A DNA stretch of 64,000 nucleotides from Acidimicrobiaceae bacterium (GCA_009845995.1 VXYK01000056.1:1-64000); one strand, 5' to 3'; counted from the stretch's first letter, positions 24,862-34,046 are shown. Notes: a model not told the origin generated them from the sequence alone. Numbers and translations: made by a program.

Positions 24862-26226
24862 ATGGTGAAGGCTCTTCCACCACCAGACTGGCACGAATTG
24901 CTCAACGAAATCATCGAATCCGGCCCGGCGCGCCTGGGCCACATCTCCACAGCCACAAATCCAGTCGACGACAAGGGCCGTTACCTGCACTGGGATGAGA
25001 TGCGCTACAAAGACCCACCCGAGGGTCTCACAATCCGAGAGTGGTGGTTCGGAACCGTCTATAGCCGACAGGTTCTCGCGCGCGACCTGCCCCTCAGAGG
25101 CACGAACAGCGCCCCGTACCGGTTCTCCAACGTCGACCCGATCCAAGCCATGGTGCATCGCATTGATCAACAGGCCGGCGGTCGGATCGGCACTGAGGAC
25201 GCGTTCACGACCATCGAATCGCGTGATCGCTACCTGGTGTCCTCGCTGCTGGCTGAAGAAGCGATCACCTCAAGCATGCTCGAGGGCGCGGCCACAACCA
25301 GGCGAGCTGCCCGGGAGATGCTCCAAACTAATCGGCGGCCACGAGGCCACGCTGAACGGATGGTTCTCAACAATTTCAACGCCATGCAGGCTGCCGAACA
25401 GTTGGCGACAGAAGAAATACCGCTCACACCCGACGCGGTGCTGAACCTGCACCGCGTCGTCACCGAAGGCACACTGCACGATGACGCAGACGCCGGACGT
25501 CTTCAACAACCCGGCGAAGCCCGGGTCATGGTTGTCGACAACGACAACCGGGTGCTGCACCAACCCCCGCCGGCAGAAGAACTTCCCGAGCGGATGGAGC
25601 AGCTTTGCGCCTTCGCCAACGCTGAAAACGACGAGGGATTCCTACACCCCGTCGTCCGCGCCATCCTCGTCCATTTCTGGTTGGGGCACGACCACCCGTT
25701 CGTAGACGGGAACGGACGCACCGCAAGGGCCTTGTTCTACTGGTCAATGCTGCGGTCCGGATACTGGCTCGCCCAGTACTTCTCGATCTCGACAGTTCTG
25801 CGGGAGGCGCCCGCACAGTACATCCGGTCATACCTGCACGCTGAGACTGACAACAATGACTCCACCTATTTCGTGATCCACCAGCTGGCAGTCATCGAAA
25901 AAGCAATCGCCAGCCTAAACCGATACATCTCAAAGAAGATCGCCGAGGTCGCTGAAGTAGACAAGCTACTGCTCACAGTGCCCCACCTGAACCGTCGCCA
26001 GATCGCGGTGGTCAACGCCGCCCATCGTGACCCCTACCGGTCCTTCACGATCCGAGAACACCAGAAACAGGAACGGGTCACATACCAAACCGCCCGCACC
26101 GATCTCCTGACGTTGGAGCAACTCGGGCTGCTAACCCAGACGCGTGTAGGAAGGACATTCGAATTCCGAAGCAGTGGGGACATTCCCGCAACGCTGCGTT
26201 CGCTGGGATTCAAGTCAAGTCGGTGA
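24862..26226 (+). CDS. Fic family protein (predicted AMP-transferase)
   Basis: A 454-residue Fic protein. The catalytic motif HPFVDGNGRTAR is at about residues 278-289, with the catalytic His and full nucleotide-binding residues. An inhibitory helix motif SxxxEG (SSMLEG, residues 137-142) lies N-terminal to the core, as in class II Fic proteins, which are self-inhibited. The C-terminal 90 residues look like a winged helix (NRRQIAVVNAAH, then YQTARTDLLTLEQLGLL), suggesting DNA binding and perhaps autoregulation through the upstream palindrome. It overlaps the convergent P450 gene by 17 bp. The target protein is unknown. Confidence 0.9.
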   Translation: MVKALPPPDWHELLNEIIESGPARLGHISTATNPVDDKGRYLHWDEMRYKDPPEGLTIREWWFGTVYSRQVLARDLPLRGTNSAPYRFSNVDPIQAMVHRIDQQAGGRIGTEDAFTTIESRDRYLVSSLLAEEAITSSMLEGAATTRRAAREMLQTNRRPRGHAERMVLNNFNAMQAAEQLATEEIPLTPDAVLNLHRVVTEGTLHDDADAGRLQQPGEARVMVVDNDNRVLHQPPPAEELPERMEQLCAFANAENDEGFLHPVVRAILVHFWLGHDHPFVDGNGRTARALFYWSMLRSGYWLAQYFSISTVLREAPAQYIRSYLHAETDNNDSTYFVIHQLAVIEKAIASLNRYISKKIAEVAEVDKLLLTVPHLNRRQIAVVNAAHRDPYRSFTIREHQKQERVTYQTARTDLLTLEQLGLLTQTRVGRTFEFRSSGDIPATLRSLGFKSSR

Positions 26227-27454
26227 ACCGGACTGGCAGGGTCTTCAGGCCGCTGAGGCGGTTGGTACGGGTCCAGGTGGCCGGTCCCACCACCTCAAGG
26301 TCGACCCAGCGGTCGAGGATGGCGTTGAGCATCACGTCAATCTCAAGGCGCGCGAGGTTGGCGCCCAAACAGAAGTGAGGCCCATGGCCGAAACCCACAT
26401 GGTTGTTGGGGCGCCGGTCGATCCGGAACTCGAATGGAGAGTCGAACACCTCGGCGTCGCGGTTGGCCGACATCTCCCATACAACGACCTTCTCCCCGGC
26501 ACGAATCTGCCGACCGCCCAACTCGGTGTCGTGGGTGGCGGTGCGCCTCTTATACACCGACGGCGTCGTCCAACGCACAATCTCCTCGATCGCCGTGGGC
26601 ATCAATGATCGATCCGCAGTAAGCCGGGCCAACTGCTCGGGCGACTTGGTGAGTTCCCACAAACCCCCTGCGATGGCCTTGCGGGTCGTCTCGGAACCAG
26701 CAGTGAAGAGCAACGACCAGAACATGGCCACTTCCACACTGTCGAGACGCGACTGATCCTGACCCGCAAGCTCACCGTGGATCACGATCGACAAGAGATC
26801 ATCGCCAGGCGCTGCGGTGCGCTCAGAAATCAGCCGCTGGCCGTACTGGAACATCTGCACGCTCGCCTCTCTCGGCACGTCCGGCCCAGCCTGCTGGCTG
26901 TAATTCTCCGAAAGCACATCAACCCATTCACACAACATGCGCCGATCCTCGGCGGGCACCCCCAACAGCATGCAGATCGCCTGCAAAGGCAACTCGGCAG
27001 CCACATCAATCACAAGATCGCACGACCCCCGAGCCCCATTCGGCGGGGCGACACCGTCGAGGATCTGTCGCGCCTTGTCGATGAGATCGTCACGGATCCG
27101 ACCGATCATCTTCGGGGTGAACCCCTTGTTGACAAGTTGGCGGATCCGCTGATGCCGCGGGTCGTCCATCATGTTGAGCAGCTTCCCGCTCATCTCCATG
27201 TCGTCAATCGTCGTACCGCCATAGGGCCGGTCACCGCCCGTATGGCTCGAATAGGTCTTCGGGTTGCGGAACACCTCAAACACCAGCTCATGGCTGCTCA
27301 CACACCAGAAACCCTCCCCGTCCGGGGTCACGTCGGTCGGCTCGTGCCACCAGACCGGGGCCTGCTCCCGCAACACCTTCAAAGCGTCGTGCGGAAACCC
27401 GTTGACGAAAGTCTCAAAACTGCTGAGATCGGGAATCTCAAGTGTGGTCATCAA
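26210..27454 (-). CDS. Cytochrome P450
   Basis: A soluble bacterial P450 of 414 residues. The I-helix oxygen-activation motif is LLFTAGSETT, the K-helix ExxR is in IEEIVR, and the heme loop is FGHGPHFCLG with the Cys thiolate ligand near residue 360. The N-terminal region (FWCVSSHELVFEVFRNPKTYSSHTGG) resembles the CYP125/142-type sterol and lipid hydroxylases of actinobacteria, but this is only an impression. It overlaps the next minus-strand gene by four bases, so P450 and dehydrogenase are cotranscribed. No ferredoxin gene is nearby. Confidence 0.95.
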   Translation of the reverse strand: MMTTLEIPDLSSFETFVNGFPHDALKVLREQAPVWWHEPTDVTPDGEGFWCVSSHELVFEVFRNPKTYSSHTGGDRPYGGTTIDDMEMSGKLLNMMDDPRHQRIRQLVNKGFTPKMIGRIRDDLIDKARQILDGVAPPNGARGSCDLVIDVAAELPLQAICMLLGVPAEDRRMLCEWVDVLSENYSQQAGPDVPREASVQMFQYGQRLISERTAAPGDDLLSIVIHGELAGQDQSRLDSVEVAMFWSLLFTAGSETTRKAIAGGLWELTKSPEQLARLTADRSLMPTAIEEIVRWTTPSVYKRRTATHDTELGGRQIRAGEKVVVWEMSANRDAEVFDSPFEFRIDRRPNNHVGFGHGPHFCLGANLARLEIDVMLNAILDRWVDLEVVGPATWTRTNRLSGLKTLPVRFTDLT

Positions 27455-28347
27455 CCCTCCTCAGGTACCGGCGCGGTGAAACCAGCCTGTTCTTCCAACG
27501 CTTCCAAAGCTCCGATGAAGAACTTCTCGCCGAGGCCCATCTCAACTGAGGTGGACAACACCCGATGCGCGGCCTCGGTCAGCGGCAGCGGCGTGTCGAT
27601 ATGAGCCGCTGAGTCCAGAGCCAGCCGCAAATCCTTCTCCGCCAAAGCCAGGTCGTAAGTCGAATTGTCCCACTGCCGGTTGACGATCATCGACGCGAGC
27701 GCCATGTAGAACCCGGCCGAGCTGGCGCGCAGCACCTCAAGGAACTTCGGAATGTCGAGGCCAGCCTTGGCGGCCATCAGATAAGCCTCCTCGAACACCT
27801 GGGTACCCACCAAGAAAACGAGATTGTTGATCAGCTTCAAGAGCGTGCCGGTACCCGACGGTCCAAGCCACTCCGTCTCAGCCTTTCCAAAACACAACAA
27901 CACCTCGCGACACCGGTCGAAAGCAGCTTCGTCGCCGGAAGGCATCAGCGTGAGCTCCCCGGCATCAGCACCCGGGTGTCCACCAGAGACGGGGCAATCC
28001 ACGAAATCAACCCCCGCAGCCGCGCAGACCCCGAAGAGTTCCTTGGTGACATCAACACTGTTGGTGGACAGATCCACCACCACCAACCCGGGCACCGCGC
28101 CCGAAAGGACACCCGCGGAGGCCGACACGACCGCCCGAGACGCCTCCGGCGACGGCAGGGACAACAACACGACATCGCTCACTTCGGCAACACCCGCGGG
28201 ATCCACCGCTGCAGTGGCGCCAGCCTCAACAAGCCGCCGGCAAGCGGAATCATCGAGATCGGCGACCGTCAACTCATGACCAGCGGCAAGAACATGGCGA
28301 GCACAACGCCCCCCGATATTCCCAAGTCCGATAAAGCCAACTCTCAT
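27451..28347 (-). CDS. 3-hydroxyisobutyrate dehydrogenase family NAD(P)-dependent oxidoreductase
   Basis: A 298-residue beta-hydroxyacid dehydrogenase. The Rossmann motif GFIGLGNIGGRCARHVL opens the protein, the substrate-binding DCPVSGGHPGADAGELTLM follows at about residues 117-136, and the catalytic Lys is in GTLLKLINNLVF. The C-terminal helical domain is complete. It is translated with the P450 gene (ATGA overlap), suggesting that the two act on one pathway. Substrates in the family include 3-hydroxyisobutyrate, tartronate semialdehyde and glyoxylate. Confidence 0.93.
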   Translation of the reverse strand: MRVGFIGLGNIGGRCARHVLAAGHELTVADLDDSACRRLVEAGATAAVDPAGVAEVSDVVLLSLPSPEASRAVVSASAGVLSGAVPGLVVVDLSTNSVDVTKELFGVCAAAGVDFVDCPVSGGHPGADAGELTLMPSGDEAAFDRCREVLLCFGKAETEWLGPSGTGTLLKLINNLVFLVGTQVFEEAYLMAAKAGLDIPKFLEVLRASSAGFYMALASMIVNRQWDNSTYDLALAEKDLRLALDSAAHIDTPLPLTEAAHRVLSTSVEMGLGEKFFIGALEALEEQAGFTAPVPEEG

Positions 28348-28409
28348 AGGCGGTCTCCTCGCTACAACTTATGCTTAGGGCCACAACTACGACCAGAGGG
28401 AAATCTGAT

Positions 28410-28715
28410 ATGTCCAAAGTTTCGATGGTGGCTACATTCACCTGCGCAGACGGCAAGAACGACGAGATGGACGCCGCTCTCGCGGCCCAAGTTGCAGCCG
28501 CAGCCGATCTCGAAGGCGTGGAGGTGTACTCGTATCACCGCGGCGAGGGCAACAACTACTCGTTCTTCGCTCTGTTCACGTCGATGGAATCGCTGCAAGA
28601 TCACGGACAGGCCGACTCGCTGAAGGACGTGATGCCCGTGTTCATGAGCCTGCTCGGCAGCCCTCCGCAGATGTCGATGTACTCCCCCGTCGCCGCCACC
28701 GGCCTCGACCTCTAA
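28410..28715 (+). CDS. Antibiotic biosynthesis monooxygenase (ABM) domain-like protein
   Basis: A 101-residue protein with the ferredoxin-like ABM/dimeric alpha-beta-barrel pattern: KVSMVATFTCADGKNDEMDAAL, then EVYSYHRGEGNNYSFFALFTSMESLQDHGQ and a final helix. Such small proteins may be cofactor-free monooxygenases or stress proteins. AGAGGG lies about 10 nt before the ATG at 28410, which I prefer over an upstream frame extension. It is divergent from the dehydrogenase gene and stands alone. Confidence 0.72.
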   Translation: MSKVSMVATFTCADGKNDEMDAALAAQVAAAADLEGVEVYSYHRGEGNNYSFFALFTSMESLQDHGQADSLKDVMPVFMSLLGSPPQMSMYSPVAATGLDL

Positions 28716-28760
28716 GCACTCGCTGGGGACGGCTGGTGCAAGCGGCACACAGGCCGCCTC

Positions 28761-28781
28761 TGATCACTGATCACTGATCAC
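28761..28781. repeat. Three tandem TGATCAC heptamers at the VapC stop codon
   Basis: TGATCAC is repeated three times without spacing. The TGA stop of the minus-strand vapC gene (28778-28780) lies inside the array, so its C-terminus may have been set by a repeat expansion. Confidence 0.8.
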
Positions 28782-29170
28782 TCAGGGACGAGAACCTCGA
28801 TCTCGGCTTCGGCGATATCCGGCCATTTCTGGTCGCAGGTCACGATCGTGTAACCGTGCACCACGCCCGCGGCCACAACCACTGCATCAACGATGGGAAA
28901 GCTCCTGTTGCCGTAGGCGGCACGCAGCGCTCTCGCCTGGTCGGCAACATCGTCGGTCACAGGATCGGTTCTGAAACCCAGATGGTCCAACACTGCATTT
29001 GCCTGGTCCAGCCGCTGCAGACGGCTGGGATGAATCAGCGCCTCAGCTCTGGTCACACTCAAGATCGCAACCCCATCGGCGGTGAGACAACGACGGATGG
29101 CCGCGCGATGAAACGGGTGGTCGGGATTGAGGACTGCTATCGCAACGTTTGCGTCAACGACAACTGTCAT
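28778..29170 (-). CDS. vapC: VapC-type PIN-domain toxin
   Basis: A 130-residue PIN-domain RNase toxin. Conserved acidic residues are at Asp6 (VVVDANVAIAVL), Glu44 (TRAEALIHP), Asp in PIVDAVVVA and the final TCDQKWP. It overlaps its antitoxin gene by ATGA, the typical vapBC arrangement with the antitoxin first. The probable cellular target is a tRNA or rRNA, but the specific site cannot be predicted. Confidence 0.88.
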   Translation of the reverse strand: MTVVVDANVAIAVLNPDHPFHRAAIRRCLTADGVAILSVTRAEALIHPSRLQRLDQANAVLDHLGFRTDPVTDDVADQARALRAAYGNRSFPIVDAVVVAAGVVHGYTIVTCDQKWPDIAEAEIEVLVPE

Positions 29171-29397
29171 CGCTCCTGGGCCTCGCGCCGCTCATTTGCC
29201 AGCCAGTCGTCGGGCCAGTCGATCGCCAGGGCTTCCGCCCGGGCACAAGCCGCCTCGAGGCGGGCTTCAAGGATCTCCTCTCGATGATCCTCCATGAAGT
29301 CTCTGATGGCCTGCTGGGTCAGCTGTGACAGGTTCAATCCGACGCGACGGCTCACCTCGTCGAGTTCCGCAGGCAGATAGATCGTCCGATTCGGCAT
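29167..29397 (-). CDS. vapB: VapB-type ribbon-helix-helix antitoxin
   Basis: A 76-residue protein starting MPNRTIYLPAELDEVSRRVGLNLSQLTQQAIRDFMEDH, a complete N-terminal ribbon-helix-helix, with an acidic/basic helical tail ending in WPDDWLANERREA that should bind the toxin. A palindrome ATACGTAT (29396-29403) overlaps the start codon and could be part of the operator. The divergent membrane-protein gene starts about 90 bp away. Confidence 0.87.
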   Translation of the reverse strand: MPNRTIYLPAELDEVSRRVGLNLSQLTQQAIRDFMEDHREEILEARLEAACARAEALAIDWPDDWLANERREAQER

Positions 29398-29484
29398 ACG
29401 TATATCTTAGTACACGCTCTACGCATATCCCACTGAACCACCTATGGTGCTTGAAATATTGCGCTGCCGCTAGGCTCCGAGGCC

Positions 29485-29892
29485 ATGAATGACGACGCCG
29501 CGCCAGTTGAGAACGACTGGATATCCGGTGTCGTTGACGCAATCGTCGACAACGTCGACAAGGTCCGCACGCACGGCACCGAAAACGCAATCAGGGTCGT
29601 GCGAGCGATCGTCTACGGCTTGGTGGCACTGGTCTTCACCACCGCCGCTCTCACCCTGCTGATCATCATCGGAGTCCGCCTCGCCGACGCCTACCTGCCA
29701 ATCGGCTCCGGGGTGGGCGACGCGACCTGGGCCGCACACCTCTTCATCGGCGGTCTGTTGGCGATCCTCGGGTTCGGATTCTGGCTCAACCGCAAGATCG
29801 AGGGGATGCGCTGGGTAATCTCGGCGCTGGTTCTCGACGCGGGGATCATCGTGGCGATCGTCTGCTACGGCATCATCGACTCGTTCGTGTGA
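29485..29892 (+). CDS. Small membrane protein with three predicted helices
   Basis: A 135-residue protein. After a hydrophilic N-terminus come three hydrophobic stretches: about residues 40-63 (VRAIVYGLVALVFTTAALTLLIIIG), 85-104 (AHLFIGGLLAILGFGFWL) and 111-133 (WVISALVLDAGIIVAIVCYGII). I do not recognise a family; it resembles the small phage-holin-like or ATP-synthase-accessory proteins only in layout. It precedes trxB by 36 bp and may share its transcript. Confidence 0.7.
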   Translation: MNDDAAPVENDWISGVVDAIVDNVDKVRTHGTENAIRVVRAIVYGLVALVFTTAALTLLIIIGVRLADAYLPIGSGVGDATWAAHLFIGGLLAILGFGFWLNRKIEGMRWVISALVLDAGIIVAIVCYGIIDSFV

Positions 29893-29927
29893 CCACGAGA
29901 CAAACCAGTGCTGCGCTAGGAGAATGA

Positions 29928-30890
29928 ATGCCCGAAACCCATGAAGTGATCATCATCGGCTCTGGACCGGCAGGGCTCACCGCCGCCCTCTACACCGCTC
30001 GTGCCAACCTCTCCCCCCTCCTGCTGGAAGGAGAGCCCAGCAGCACCAGCGACCAACCCGGCGGGCAGCTCATGCTCACCACCGATGTGGAGAACTACCC
30101 CGGGTTCCCCGACGGAGTCATGGGTCCCGAGTTGATGGTCAACTTCCGAGCCCAAGCACACCGTTTCGGCACTCAGATCGAAACAGTCAAAGCCACCCGA
30201 GTCGACCTCTCCGAACGCCCGTTCAAGGTCTGGGTCGGTGATCCTGAAGCTCCGGAGCCGACCTATGAGGGCGACTGCCTGATCGTCTCAACCGGAGCTC
30301 AATCGCTGATGCTCGACCTCGACCGCGAAATCGAACTGGTCGGGCATGGACTCTCGACCTGTGCAACGTGTGACGGATTCTTCTTTCGCGACCAGGAGAT
30401 CGCTGTGGTCGGCGGAGGCGATTCAGCCATCGAAGAAGCCACCTTCCTGACCCGATTTGCGAGCAAAGTATCGATCATCCACCGACGTGATGCCCTGCGT
30501 GCCTCAAAGATCATGCAGCAGCGCGCATTCGACAACCCCAAGATCGAGTTCATCTGGGACACCGTCGTTACCGAATACCTCGGCGAGGACTCCATCAGCG
30601 GCTTGCGGCTGCGCAACGTGAAGACCGACGAGAGTCGCGACCTGGCGGTCACCGGTGTCTTCATCGCGATCGGGCACCGACCCAACACCGACATTTTCAA
30701 AGGCCAACTCGAGATGAAGGACAACGGCTACCTGGTGACTCAACCCGACAGCTCGCGCACCAATATCGAGGGCGTGTTCGCATGCGGCGACGTGCAAGAC
30801 GACATCTACCGACAGGCCGTCACCGCGGCCGGCTCTGGATGCATGGCCGCACTCGACGCCGAGCGTTGGCTTGAGGCGCAACACAGCTAG
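29928..30890 (+). CDS. trxB: Thioredoxin reductase
   Basis: A 320-residue low-molecular-weight thioredoxin reductase: FAD motif [15 protein letters not shown] near the N-terminus, the redox pair CATC at about residues 145-148, NADPH motif [12 protein letters not shown], and the FAD-closing [10 protein letters not shown] segment. It reduces thioredoxin with NADPH. It directly precedes trxA as in M. tuberculosis (trxB2-trxC). GGAG lies just before the chosen ATG. Confidence 0.97.
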   Translation: MPETHEVIIIGSGPAGLTAALYTARANLSPLLLEGEPSSTSDQPGGQLMLTTDVENYPGFPDGVMGPELMVNFRAQAHRFGTQIETVKATRVDLSERPFKVWVGDPEAPEPTYEGDCLIVSTGAQSLMLDLDREIELVGHGLSTCATCDGFFFRDQEIAVVGGGDSAIEEATFLTRFASKVSIIHRRDALRASKIMQQRAFDNPKIEFIWDTVVTEYLGEDSISGLRLRNVKTDESRDLAVTGVFIAIGHRPNTDIFKGQLEMKDNGYLVTQPDSSRTNIEGVFACGDVQDDIYRQAVTAAGSGCMAALDAERWLEAQHS

Positions 30891-30924
30891 AGTCAGCATC
30901 ACGCCGACTGAAAGAGAATCAACC

Positions 30925-31251
30925 ATGGCCGGAACGCTTGGAACCATCGACGACAACACCTTTGACGAAGAGATCGGCAGCTCCACAACGCCCGTTCTGG
31001 TCGACTTCTGGGCCGAGTGGTGCGGACCATGCAAAATGATCGCCCCGATCCTCGAAGAAATCGCCGATGAGCAGGGTGATTGCCTCAAGATTCTCAAACT
31101 CAACGTTGACGACGCCCCACAGATCGCGCAACGGTTCCAGGTAATGAGCATCCCTACCCTGATCCTCTTCAAGGACGGCGAAGAGGCAAAACGCATCATC
31201 GGCGCAAAGCCGAAGGGTGCTCTTCTCGACGACGTAACCCCGTTCCTGTAA
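30925..31251 (+). CDS. trxA: Thioredoxin
   Basis: A 108-residue thioredoxin, with [20 protein letters not shown] containing the active-site Cys pair at about residues 32 and 35 and the cis-Pro in [11 protein letters not shown]. The upstream frame overlaps trxB, but the family N-terminus and an AGAGAATC-type site favour the ATG at 30925. It is the substrate of the adjacent reductase. Confidence 0.97.
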   Translation: MAGTLGTIDDNTFDEEIGSSTTPVLVDFWAEWCGPCKMIAPILEEIADEQGDCLKILKLNVDDAPQIAQRFQVMSIPTLILFKDGEEAKRIIGAKPKGALLDDVTPFL

Positions 31252-31277
31252 GCGGGCCGTATGCGCGCGCAGACCGG

Positions 31278-32252
31278 ATGAATCCGCCCGGGCTTCCCCT
31301 TCGGCGCGGCGACGCCGGCGCCGGGGTGCGAGACCTGCATCGTCGACTCGCCTCGGCGGGTTTCACCGACGTCGGAGATCTCGACGTGTTCGACGAGACG
31401 ACCGAACAAGCGCTCCGTGAATTTCAGGCGGCGCGTCGGTTGGTTGAGGACGGAATCTGCGCTCAACAAACCTGGGCTGCTCTGGTCGACGCTCATTTCC
31501 GTCTCGGTGACCGGATGCTCTATCTCCGCTCACCGATGACCCGAGGTGATGACGTGGCAGATCTCCAGTTGCGTTTAGGGAATCTCGGGTTCGACGCTGG
31601 ATGGCTCGACGGCATTTTCGGACCCGACACCGAAGCGGCAGTACGGGATTTTCAACACAACCAGGGGCTCAATGCCGATGGCACGGTCGGCCGCTCCACC
31701 ATTGCCGCGCTCGACCGACTCGCCGGCCGACAGGTGGGCGGCAAGACGATCGCTGAAGTACGCCAAACAGAGACGCTGCGACAACACGCCGGCGTCGAGG
31801 GACGACGCATTCTGTTGGGTGAAACGGGAGGCCTGCCCGCGGTCGTGAATTCGCTTGCCCGGTTGCTGCAACTCGACGGGGCGACAGTTCTCACCCTGCA
31901 TCACCCCGACCTCTCCTCACATGCCCGGATCGCCAATGGCTGGGGCGGTGACGCGTACCTCGGTGTCACGCTGGCCACCGATGATTTCCGCGTCGCCTAC
32001 TTCCAGACCGAGGGCTTCACTTCCAACGGGGGGCGACTGTTAGCTCAACAGTGCACTGCCAAAATCGGTTCCGTGTTGGACAGTGACATCCCCGCAACCG
32101 GGATGCGCTTGCCGATCCTTCGCGAGACCCGGATGACCGCGGTGTGGTGTCGGGTAGGGCCTGGGCCGCTGGTGGTCGAGCGAGCCGGGGCGATCGCAAG
32201 TGCTCTGCGAAATGCTGTGACCACTTGGTGTGACAGCCCTCACCCAGAGTGA
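31278..32252 (+). CDS. cwlM: CwlM-like peptidoglycan-binding amidase homologue
   Basis: A 324-residue protein with two tandem peptidoglycan-binding repeats (about residues 8-70 and 82-150, each ending DGxxGxxTxxAL-like) and a C-terminal domain related to N-acetylmuramoyl-L-alanine amidases. Between trx and parB it occupies the position of M. tuberculosis cwlM, whose product is cytoplasmic and controls MurA when phosphorylated. The usual zinc-binding His/Glu set is not obvious and there is no signal peptide, consistent with a regulatory, non-enzymatic homologue. It converges on parB. Confidence 0.82.
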   Translation: MNPPGLPLRRGDAGAGVRDLHRRLASAGFTDVGDLDVFDETTEQALREFQAARRLVEDGICAQQTWAALVDAHFRLGDRMLYLRSPMTRGDDVADLQLRLGNLGFDAGWLDGIFGPDTEAAVRDFQHNQGLNADGTVGRSTIAALDRLAGRQVGGKTIAEVRQTETLRQHAGVEGRRILLGETGGLPAVVNSLARLLQLDGATVLTLHHPDLSSHARIANGWGGDAYLGVTLATDDFRVAYFQTEGFTSNGGRLLAQQCTAKIGSVLDSDIPATGMRLPILRETRMTAVWCRVGPGPLVVERAGAIASALRNAVTTWCDSPHPE

Positions 32253-32267
32253 CTGCTCGGCTCCAGT

Positions 32268-32300
32268 ACAACTATTGGCAGTCTAACTGACAATAGTTGT
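32268..32300. terminator. Bidirectional hairpin between cwlM and parB (29-bp element copy 2)
   Basis: ACAACTATTGGCAGT and ACTGACAATAGTTGT can form a 15-bp stem with one G-T pair around a CTA loop. It fills the 50-bp gap between two convergent stop codons and is symmetric, so it can end transcripts from either side. No strong U run follows on either strand. Its core 29 bp match the palindrome at 57-85, so this is a repeated element as well as a likely terminator. Confidence 0.7.
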
Positions 32301-32302
32301 AG

Positions 32303-33178
32303 CTATTGGCCGGCGATGATCCGATAGATCCGCTCGAGGTCATCGACGTCGGCGAAATCGACCACCAACTTCCCTGGACCCTTGCCCAGTTTCACCGCGA
32401 CCCTGGTGTCGAGCCGAACGGCCAGAAGTTCTTCAAGCTCCAGCACGCCTGCATCAGGCACTTTGCGAATCGCCTTTTTGGCTGGGGTTTCGTCTTCACC
32501 GTCCGGCTCGGAGCCGTCCTCGGTACGGAGCATTTCCTCGATCTGGCGAACCGTCAGACCTTGCTCAACGATCAGCGTCGCCAAGCGCTCCTGCTCGCCT
32601 CGGTCGGGGGTCGCCAACAACGCTCTCGCATGCCCAGCGCTGAGCTGACCCTCAATCAACAAGCGCTGCACCATCGGAGGCAGATGCAGCAACCGAAGGG
32701 TGTTGGCAACAGCAGATCGAGACCTGCCCACCCGCTGTGCAACATCATCCTGAGTCAATCCGAACTCTTCAACCAGTTGTTGATACGCGGCCGCTTCTTC
32801 AAGCGCGTTGAGGTCCTGCCTGTGCAGGTTCTCCACGACAGCAGTCTCAAGCGAGGACAAATCATCCGAAGTGCGAATGATTGCCGGAATAGCGGAAAGG
32901 TCAGCGCGCTTCGCTGCACGCCAACGCCGCTCCCCCGCTATCAGCTGATATTGACCGTCCTCCAGCTCTCGCACGACAATCGGCTGAATAACACCGATCT
33001 CCGTTATCGACTTGGACAAAGAGGCCAAAGTCTCCTCGTCGAAGTGCTCCCGCGGCTGGTAAGGGTTCGGGACTACCTCTTTGATATCAATCTCCTGATA
33101 GACACCGCTGTCTCCGGTGAAGTCCGCTGGAATCAGCGAACTGAGGCCTCTACCAAGTCCACTACGTCTGCTCACCAA
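32303..33178 (-). CDS. parB: Chromosome partitioning protein ParB
   Basis: A 291-residue ParB CTPase that loads on parS and spreads. It contains GLGRGLSSLIP at the N-terminus, the CTP-binding GERRWRAAK motif and ENLHRQDLNALEEA box, a helix-turn-helix (LTQDDVAQRVGRSRSAVANTLRLL) and a C-terminal dimerisation segment. It overlaps parA by 17 bp. Both are transcribed away from the origin on the minus strand. Confidence 0.97.
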   Translation of the reverse strand: MVSRRSGLGRGLSSLIPADFTGDSGVYQEIDIKEVVPNPYQPREHFDEETLASLSKSITEIGVIQPIVVRELEDGQYQLIAGERRWRAAKRADLSAIPAIIRTSDDLSSLETAVVENLHRQDLNALEEAAAYQQLVEEFGLTQDDVAQRVGRSRSAVANTLRLLHLPPMVQRLLIEGQLSAGHARALLATPDRGEQERLATLIVEQGLTVRQIEEMLRTEDGSEPDGEDETPAKKAIRKVPDAGVLELEELLAVRLDTRVAVKLGKGPGKLVVDFADVDDLERIYRIIAGQ

Positions 33179-33938
33179 GAATCTCCTTCGCTAGGGTTCG
33201 ATAGGCAGTCGCCGCACGCGATCCGGGATCGAACACGGATATCGGCTGGCCGAAACTCGGGGCTTCGCTCAAGCGGACAGCACGAGGAACCACCTGGCGA
33301 CATACCTTGTCACCGAAGTGGCCGCGGACCTCCTCAGACACCTGCCTTGACAACTTCGTCCGCGCATCAACCATCCCCAACACGATGGTGCTGAGATGAA
33401 GCTCTGGATTGAGGTTGCGCGTGACCAGGTCAATGTTGCGAATCAACAAGCCAAGGCCTTCAAGTGCGTAGTACTCGGCCTGAACCGGCACCAGCACTTC
33501 GTTGGCCGCGGTCAACCCATTGATCGTAAGAAGCCCGAGCGACGGCGGACAATCAATGAACACAATGTCGTAGTCGTCGGACACTGACTCAAGAGCTGCC
33601 TTCAATTTCCTCTCACGGTTCATCGTCGGCACCAACTCGATTTCAGCCCCAGCGAGGTCCAGGCTTGACGGAACGATGTACAGGTTCTTTACCGAAACCG
33701 GCTCGATCACGTCCTCGAGCGGAACGTCCAAGAGCATCACATCATAAAGAGAATGATCGACCATGCGCGAGTCAATACCCAGCCCCCTCGTAGCATTCGC
33801 TTGAGGGTCCAGGTCGACAATCAAGACCCTCTGGCCCAACTGTGCAAGACAAGCCGCAAGGTTGATAGTCGTCGTGGTCTTGCCGACCCCGCCTTTCTGG
33901 TTGGCTACAGCAAACACCCTCGTCTTGGGTTGAGTCAC
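33162..33938 (-). CDS. parA: Chromosome partitioning ATPase ParA
   Basis: A 258-residue ParA/Soj ATPase with the deviant Walker A KGGVGKTT (about residues 15-22), the D-L-D-P-Q-A-N switch and the VFIDCPPSLGLLTIN Walker B region. It drives origin segregation together with ParB. The GTG start at 33938 gives a standard length. Two parS sites lie immediately upstream. Confidence 0.97.
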   Translation of the reverse strand: MTQPKTRVFAVANQKGGVGKTTTTINLAACLAQLGQRVLIVDLDPQANATRGLGIDSRMVDHSLYDVMLLDVPLEDVIEPVSVKNLYIVPSSLDLAGAEIELVPTMNRERKLKAALESVSDDYDIVFIDCPPSLGLLTINGLTAANEVLVPVQAEYYALEGLGLLIRNIDLVTRNLNPELHLSTIVLGMVDARTKLSRQVSEEVRGHFGDKVCRQVVPRAVRLSEAPSFGQPISVFDPGSRAATAYRTLAKEILGEQT

Positions 33939-34030
33939 GAAACCAACTCCTTCCTCCGAGCACAGACATCTTCGGTCAGTAGATACCTAAGGTCAAGGAC
34001 CCTCATAACTTATATGACTTATGTGGAGCG

Positions 34031-34046
34031 TGTTTCACGTGAAACG
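34031..34046. promoter_or_regulatory. parS site 1
   Basis: TGTTTCACGTGAAACG differs from the consensus ParB-binding palindrome TGTTTCACGTGAAACA at only the last base. It lies between the parA start and the rsmG stop. Confidence 0.9.

Noticed and set aside
29485..29892. Phage holin
   Set aside because: Only the number of helices fits; no lysis gene or phage gene is near.
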